64,000 bases of DNA from Theropithecus gelada (Eukaryota; Chordata; Mammalia; Primates; Cercopithecidae), in contig NC_037672.1 of assembly GCF_003255815.1 (NCBI RefSeq), forward strand, positions 100,618,282 through 100,682,281, in the 5' to 3' direction. The notes under the pieces were generated by a model. It made no database searches. It was not told the DNA's origin and saw only the letters and a list, made by a program, of their open reading frames with translations. This document shows, piece after piece, positions 52,401 to 61,400 of this stretch. Position numbers and translations under genes: made by a program. Within the stretch, counting starts at the first letter, position 1. The number at the start of each line of letters is the position of its first letter.

Positions 52401-55400
52401 TAAATGAGTATGTCCAAGAAATATCTGCATTCCCATATTTACTGCAGCACCTTCCACAACAGCCAAGATATGGAACCAACCTAAAAGTCTACCAACAGAG
52501 GAACGGATAAAGAAAATTTGGTATAAAGTCACAATGGAATATTCTTCAGCTATTTAAAAAAAAAAAAAGAAAGAAAGAAATCCCAGCATCCTACCATTTG
52601 GAACAACATGGATGAACCCAAAGGACATTATAAACCAGGCACAGAAAGACAAATACTGCATGATTTCATATGCAGAATCTTAAAAAGCTGATCTCTTAGA
52701 AGTAGAAAGCATAATGGTGGTTATCAGAGGCTGGGGTATTTAGCAGAGAGAAGGAAATGGGGAAATCTTGGTCAGATGACATAATGACAGATAGCAGGAA
52801 TAAACTTCAACAGCTCTATTGTACAGCAAGGTGACTATAGTTAAAGACAAGGTATTGTACTCTTAAAAAACATAAAATTTGTGGATATTATGTGCTATCA
52901 CCACAAAAACAATTTAACTATGTGACGTAGTACATTTGATAGCTAGATTTAACCATTCCACAATGTATATATACTTCAAAACATCATACATCATGTTGTA
53001 TACAATAAACACATAAAATGTTATCTGTACATTTAAAAAAATATAAAAAAGCTTACATTATAGAAAAAAGAGAATACTACTTTTAAAAGTAGGCTTTTAG
53101 TTTAGTTTTACATTTCTGTCTCTCTTACCTCTTGATCTTTTTTAGTTTTTCTTTCTAGAGCCTCAAATTCATCCAAATCATTCTTTTCTTTTAATTTCAA
53201 TTCCATTTCTTCTTTTTCTGTTCGTAGTTGTTCATAGTCTAATACCAGATTATCATAGTCAGCACGAAGTGAGTTCAATTCACTTTCTATATTCTCCTAT
53301 TATAAACAAGAACAGATTTTCCAATCAGAAAATTCATATATTTTTTGTTTCCTTAACAAAATTTGGATTATTTAAATAACTAATTTAACTTTGATTTGAT
53401 ATCTTTCTAAAGGTCTACATTTTGGCAAACTAGCTAAGTTAGAATAGATTATTTTGAAAGAAGGAGAATTTTAAAAATATATCAATAAATTGTATGTTTG
53501 CCTGTGCCTGACAGGAAATTTTGATCATAAATCCTCAAGCTCCTCAGTAATAAAACTGATAATTTAATTCCCCAATCTAACTAAATCCTATTTTATGTCT
53601 CAGATGCTTCTGAATTCAAGAACGGAAACAGAGATATTATTTATTGACTTCTAAAGCTAATGATAACTGTTTTACTATACTTAAAGAGACCTATTTCTAT
53701 TTTCTATATTATAAGAAAAGAGATAAACCATGAGTTAAAAAGATACTTTTCTACACCAGAGATTGTAAAAAAAACCCAAGAAACTTCTAATGTATGTCTT
53801 AGGAACACAAAAACACTTTGTCAATAATACTTCATAGGAATTAACTAACAATAATAAGGAGCACTGCAATTATATTCTAAAATTCAAATGAAAATTTCTT
53901 TACTACTTTATACAACTATACATCTTTAAACACAAGCAATATACAAAGTAAACAAGGAATCTAAACTTACTGATGTATTCACCAAAATTACCTCTCCCTG
54001 ATGTATTATTCTAAACAGTATAAATGCCTGACAATTGACACTTTTAAAATCAGTCTTGTCAGCCTCATGAAGTTTACCAAGGCAAAACAGAAACTTTACA
54101 AACATCATGAATACTAAGATCTGCTAGTAAAGAGCTAGAAGCAAAGGTTTAGCTGCTAGCACATGTCTGCCTTATGAAATTTTTAGTCTTCCTCTAGGTG
54201 CCTGATGGTTATAGAGTAGAAATGTAAAGAGAGAAGCCTTCATTAGAGCCAAAATCATTACTGAAATTAAATGAGAACAAGTAACAAGAATATCTAATAA
54301 CAAAAGAATTTTAAAAAGAGTAAAAGCATTATATGCTGTAAAATACATTAAGTTACCTGATTTAGTAGCTTTGTTGCTGGATTCCATTCTATCTCATTTA
54401 ATGTATCAAGAGTGTTACTGAAAACATCAGACTCTGAACAGACAGCTATAATTAGAGAAAAAAAAATTTGTCCATAAACATGTTTACCAAATTTCCTAAG
54501 TCAAATTAAAGATTACTAAAAAAATTCTTATCAGAGATACTAAGAACTTCAAATTAACTAATATGTGCTCAGAGTATGAATACCAAAAGTACATTAATAG
54601 ATACGGTGATTTATATTATTGTATGAATTAAGATGACCACTGGTTGGAATTAGTGACACAATTCAGGATCCTTAATGAAATACAGGTTAAAAGGACAAAT
54701 TCTGAATTTGAGATTTGATCATTGTAAGCAGATTTTAAATGCCCCCCCAACAGACTGTACTATTGAAGAAATAATTTTGAAACAGATTCCTATGTCAATG
54801 TCACTCTTTTAAGATTAGCAAAGGCAGATGCCATATAACTAATAATTTAATTGAATAATTAGAACAAAAATAAAAACACCTGTCTCACGTGTGTTTCAAC
54901 TAGTGCATCATTCTTAAGAGAATCAGAGTAAAGAACTTATGATTATATTTATTTATTTATTTTTGAGACAGTTTCACTCTTGTCGCCCAGGCTGGAGTGC
55001 AATGGATCTTGGCTCACTGCAAGCTCCGCCTCCCAGTTTCAAGTGATTCTCCTGCCTCAGCCTCCCAAGTAGCTGGGATTACAGGTGCCTGCAACCACGC
55101 ACAGCTAATTTTTTTGTATTTTTATAATTACTTATTTTAAATAATAATCTCCATGTAATCACATGTGAAATACACAGTATTTAAACATGTTTATCACATT
55201 AACTGAGCTATAAACATAGTTTCCCTTTATAAAGATGCTTTTATAATCAAACATAGTTCCACTTGAAAAAAGCACTCACATTCATCAATTTCTCCTAATA
55301 AATTTATAGACAGCTTGTGTGTTTTTGTTGTTATATTTGTTGGCATATTAAATTGATCTACATAGTTTGAGTTCTTCATTTTGTTAATTTTGCCAAGACA

Positions 55401-58400
55401 CCAAGTAACTCTTCGTTTTCTTTTAGCCTAGGAAGAAATTAAAATTATGTCATATAGATTTGTATTCAAACATAATAAAACAAAGGAACTAGTTTCTATT
55501 TTTGAAAACCATTGACTTGGTAGAATTCTTATTAAGCCTAGTTTAAATTTTTACTAGTCTAAGGATATTGCTTTAAAAAAAAAATCAAACTCTTGACTCT
55601 TTACTTCACTCTAACTACAGTTTTCTTTATTTCCTACTTTGTCCTCATGATTTATCCACTCCTTCCTCAGCACTTCAGGGACCCATCTCCTGGTTCTTTC
55701 CTTACCCAGCTGCTTATACTTACTACTCATTCTGGTTTCTCTTCCTGTGCCTGCCTCTTAAGTAGTTTTTCCAGGTTTCATAGTCACCATTCTTTTCGTC
55801 TCTTTACTCAGTGCAAGTATCATCTCATCTTATTTGACTCTCTCAGCAACCCTAGGGTTGTAATCACATCTGAAATACACAACCCTAAGGTTGTTGAGAG
55901 TCAAATAAGATGAGATGATACTTGTATCGAGTATCAACCTTACTACATCTTTTTAACAGATGAGCTGGGTGCCCAACAAGTTTGGAGAAGTTGTGTGAGG
56001 TTGTATAGCCAATTGGTGGCTGAGCCCATGTCTATTACTTCAGAGCCTTTCCATGCAACCATTCCATCACATTGCCTCTTAAGATTACTTGTTGTCCCCA
56101 GAATATACTGCATACTGTCATGCCTGAGTGCTGTTCTGCTTGACATGGCCAGCCCTTTCCACGTCCTGCTCTGCAAAAGCCCCATCATATATAAATCCTC
56201 CAATAACCTTCAGTTTAATGCTAGTTGCTACCAAAGTCACACCTGGACCTTATCATTATCTGAAAGTCATAAACCTAGACCTCTTGCTCTTATCGCTGTT
56301 GTTATCCTTCCAAATCATTAATTTAATTAATCCCACTATAGCTATTTAGCTTATCAGGGGCTATTTAGCTTTGTTCCCTTGTTGCGTGACTTTTTTTTTT
56401 TTTTTTTTGCCATCTCTCTCTTGGTTCTCACCCTATCATCTTAGATTCCATAGATCACTGTAATCACGTTGGAAATTTGAGGTTAACGTTCTCAAATTAT
56501 TTGACCCATTCTCTGTTTCTTACATGTACCCCACATGGCACACTCAAATGACACTGTGTTCAAGACCTTTATCAGCCTCCTGAGCACTGCCAGAGCCACA
56601 CAGCCAGAAGACTGGCTGACAAGATAAACACGATCTTTAATGCTGCTTGGCAATATTCCCTTCCCCCTTGTCAGCTTTCTTTTTCATTACCTACAAAGGC
56701 TAGCCTATTTCAAACCCTTAGTATCTCTGTAAACTTATGACTGTACCATCACCTGCCATCTCAGCAGAAAAATTAAACCTATTTCACAAAGAAAGTATAA
56801 ACCTAAACTCCTAAGAGTACTACCTGCACAGAGGCCTGTCCTTTCCTCTGTGTTTGTTCCAATTCAAGAGGTGTTTCTCCTATGGTAGTCCAATTCTTTC
56901 TACTATATTCAAGATCCCATCCATCTAGGCCACCTCAATACACTACAAGATGGCTTTCACAACCCTACTATTTAATAACTCAAATCACGTTTGCAAATAA
57001 GCTGTGTTTCCAAATGCAAATAATTTTTCGTCCATCTTTATCTTATTTAACTTCTTAGCAGAATATTACACCACTGAACACTACCTCCCTGAAATATTCT
57101 CTCCCCTTAGCTACTATATTCACTAGGTCTTATTCTTAACTCTAGAGCTAAACCTGGGCTTCTTTACAGATTCTTTTTTCTCTGCCTTACCCAATTGGAG
57201 TTTTGCCTTCTGTTACTTTGCCTTCTGTTGCCTTCTCTCAATATGCAACCAGAACAAACTTTAATTTGGATCTGTAGTAGTTAATGCCCAAATTGATATT
57301 TATATCTCAAATCTTCTACCTAAAATTCACACATTTGCATTTTCAACTGCCTGACATCTCAAACAACAGAAATCTCAAATAAAACACCCACCATTTCCAC
57401 TGCTCTTTATTCAGTGTTCCTTAACTTAACCAATATTGTTACCAGCTACCCAGGAGCCAGGAATTGCTTGCAAGTCATTCTGGACACCTCCTCCTCCCTT
57501 TCTCTACCCTCAACATCCAAACAACCACAAAGTCCTGCTAAGTTTACTTTCCAAACACTTCTCCAATTTATCCAATTCACTCCAACTCCAGAGTCAGTCT
57601 TTGCAGGCCCAAGCAGTCTGACGTGCACAGCAGCTACATCTTTCTTAACTATAATTCTGATGTCACATGCAAGGCTGTTCTTTGTTGTTAGCAAAACGTC
57701 ACATTCAAATCCCTCAAGGGGGTTTAAAATGCCCCTGCTACTAGAACATCTTAAGTGCAAGGAATGCATCATGTTTCTTCACAACTCCAAGCTTTTGCGC
57801 ATGTAGGTCTCTTTTGAAACATTCTTCTCTAGGTCCTTCATTGGGCTATTTCCTGCTCACCACTCAACCAATAGTTCTTGATTGTCTTCTGTACACCAAT
57901 GTACATAATGCTTATTCATATTAATAACGTACATTAGTTGAGAATATGCGGTGTGGCAAGTGCTGTGTTGAGCTAATTCTACCTATTATCTCATTTAATT
58001 CTCACACAACACTTATGAGGTGAGTATTAAGCTCTTCCACACTGCTACTTCCACAGGAAAAAGCAGCAAAGTAATTCAAGAAATTGTCTAAGGCCAAGAG
58101 GTAGGAAATGAGAGATTTAAATCCAGGCAGTCTAGCTCCAGAGATCATCCTCTTATCCATGACACCCTCACACCCCCAAAAGTCTATTCAATAAATTCCT
58201 ACTCAATTAAAGACAGACAAAAAAACCCCACATAAACAACGTCAGAATTTTGTTCACTATGTTGTTTTTATTTTCTTTCAGCAGACTCTACATTGACACA
58301 ATTATGTTGTTTTATATTCTACACCAATTTTCCTGAGATTAATATTTCTGTTTAAGTATAAAATAATATTTCCACATATTCTAGAAACCTGTGGCTTCCA

Positions 58401-61400
58401 ATCACCCAGTTTCTTTAGAATTTATTAAGCAGCATATTGCAAATAAATTATTTAAATAAACTCCAAACTTGTTGAACTAGAATCTCTACAAGTGAGAATC
58501 AGAAATTGGTATTTTTAATGAATCTCTTAGGTACTGTGAAAACACAAAATCTTCTGGGTTTCTTGAAAATATTGTATCAAAGGATAGAAAGTGCATACTA
58601 CATAATAAACATATAGAAATAACAATTCTATTCTCTGTACATCAAGTTTAAGCTGTCATCTTTTAATTTTACCTTTAATTCCTGTTGTGATGTGAGGGAA
58701 GAAGAGGTCACCAGCATCCGTGTTAAGTTTTCAATTTTCTCATTCTGTACTTTCTGAAGCAAATCTTTTTCTTCCAAAAGTTGGGCCAATTGGTCTTTTT
58801 CCATTGCCTGAGCTCGCGTCTCTAAAGAAACCTATAGAATGCAACATTGGATTATGTTAATAATACATGTGGTTAAGTTTTAAAACCTTAAAAGTAGCAT
58901 AAAAGAATAAAATATTACATTTGTATATGAACTATAAGAATTTTAATTTCAGTGAAATAAAATTTACTCTAACTGCAGAACATCAAAATGCAGTTACCAT
59001 AATCAATAATTTCTCAGACTTACAATAAAATACACATTTCTTCTCATGTAACTATTCTATATACCATGTATAAGACAACAATGCTGTTATAATAACTGTA
59101 TTGTCTAAGAAGATATGAATAGTCAGAAGTCATAAAATAAAGACTTGAATTCCGATAGTAAAGATAGAGATGTTCTCATAAGATTACCATTTGATATTTC
59201 AGCTCATTTTAAAAAAGATCACTAATGCATGATTTTTTACAAAATATGGGACCATGATGGTTAAAACAAATGAGAAATTATGCTATATTATTAGATTGCA
59301 ATCTAAGGGTTAGAAGAGGAATTCAGGATAACATGAAAATACAGAAAGTGGTTCTAAGTAACTCTGTAGTTTCTCTTTTTAACCGAATTCATATGTATTT
59401 GTGAAAAATTTTAAGAAATACCTCTACTTGGCCCATTTGATAATCTCAGATTTTGAAATAAAAAACAAAATCTAAAATAATTTCAAGAACCAAATCGTAC
59501 AATTTATAGTAAATTAAACTAAAATTTTTATGAGTGGATTTGTTCTTGTTTAAAAATGATTTAAAACTTAAGTTGTAGCAACTCAGATATTCAGGAATGA
59601 ATTGTCTCTGAGTATTTGGGCAGGTCTCCATTCTAAATTGATTCTTTCTATTTAATGAAATAAATGATTCATACATACCTCCTCTAATTGTTTTTTAAGA
59701 TCCATTATTTCTTTTCTATACCTTTTCAGGAGAGCTTCATCAGTTGATACCTCATTAACATAAGGAGTATTCTTCATATATTTAGCAGTACTGGCAAACT
59801 GGAAAAAAAATACAAAAGTGCTAAGTGTTCAACACTTAAAAAAATTCAAATTTAATTAGTAATATTTAGCTTTCTTATATTCAAGTTTAAGAAACATCAA
59901 TACTCTTTCCAGTTGGCTTAATACTTTTGAACAAAGGGAACATTCTATGTCCTTATAACAATGCTCTGTAACTTACCCTGGCTGATAGTCTTCAGGAGAA
60001 TAAAAGAAGATATATTGAGAGAACTTAAAAACATCAGCTTATTGGAATCCCATTTACCCCTCAAGGTCCAGTGCTAACGCTTCCTCTACTCTGAAGTTTT
60101 GCTTCTAGCCAAAGATAACTCTCCTTCCTTTAAACTCTATACTAGTTATTAACCACTTAACTACTAAAATTATGTTGCAAGACAAGTGTTATGTGCCTTG
60201 TCACAGAATTCATTAATTCTGTTAAGCCAGGGACTCTAGTTTCTCTTTGCACCTGATAGTACCTTGATCTGGTGCTCAACATCTATTTAAAGCAATGTTT
60301 CTCAGAGTACAAGTACCATAAGTAACTTTAGGTGGGTACATGAAGGTGACCATTAGATAACATTGAATCGTTCATTGAGAAAGCTACCCTGCTGACATTT
60401 CTCATTTTTCTTGAGACATAGTTTCGCCCTTGTTGCCTAGGCTGGAGTGCAATGGCACGATCTCGGCTCACTGCAACCTCCGCCTCCTGGGTTCAAGCGA
60501 TTCTCCTGCCTCAGCCTCCGCAGTAGCTGGAATTACAGGCATGTGCTACCACACCTGGCTAATTTTGTATTTTTAGTAGAGAAAGGGTTTCTCTATGTTG
60601 GTCAGGCTGGTTCCTTTCCTTTTTAAAATAGAAAATGTAGGCCTTAGGTTCAGAGCAAATGAAGGCAACAGTTAACTACCAGGAATTTCAGATTTTGTTA
60701 TACAGACAGACACACAATTTTTTTGTTACCTTCTATTTGTGGCAAGTAATAATAGTTTCCTATTGATAGGACTAATATTAAAGTTTCCTTTTACAATAAA
60801 TTAAGTACACAAAGTGAGTCATTTAAAAAAATATCAAGTCAATTTCAGTAAACTAGTGTTGGATGTGGCAAAAATTGTGAAGGTAAGATACAAATAATTG
60901 AAGTCTGGCAAAATTAAATTAAGAAATGCTATTTAGTAGATAACATATTGATTATAACAGGTGTGTTAATTTAAAAAACTTTGCTTAATTTTAGTAGGTA
61001 ATTTTTTCTGCTTCAAGTTGATCTTCCCCCATATTAAGTTGAGATAAAAATCAAACTCACCTGGAGAGTAGTAAGGGTTTCATCAAAAGATACTGGAGTA
61101 ATTGTGCAGATAATACGTGTCTTTGCGTTTCCTCCCAAGGAATTCTGGAGAATTCGTGTTAACTTGCTATCTCGATAATTTATGAAACCACTTAGCAAGG
61201 AATAAGTTTATGGGAGAAAAAGATTGAGAATGTTTATATAACAAAGTAGTTGGTTTTTAACGCAGAACTCTTAAATCAGCCACAGTTTCAAAAATTAGTT
61301 TACAGGTTATATGAGGCAGATTAAAACTACTAACTAAAAAATATTTAAAACAGAAAGTAAATTCAATAGATTATAGTTGTATGTACAAGCTTTTGAATAT

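Noticed and set aside
57414..57806. 130-codon open frame
   Set aside because: It lies in an antisense L2 and has no conserved features.
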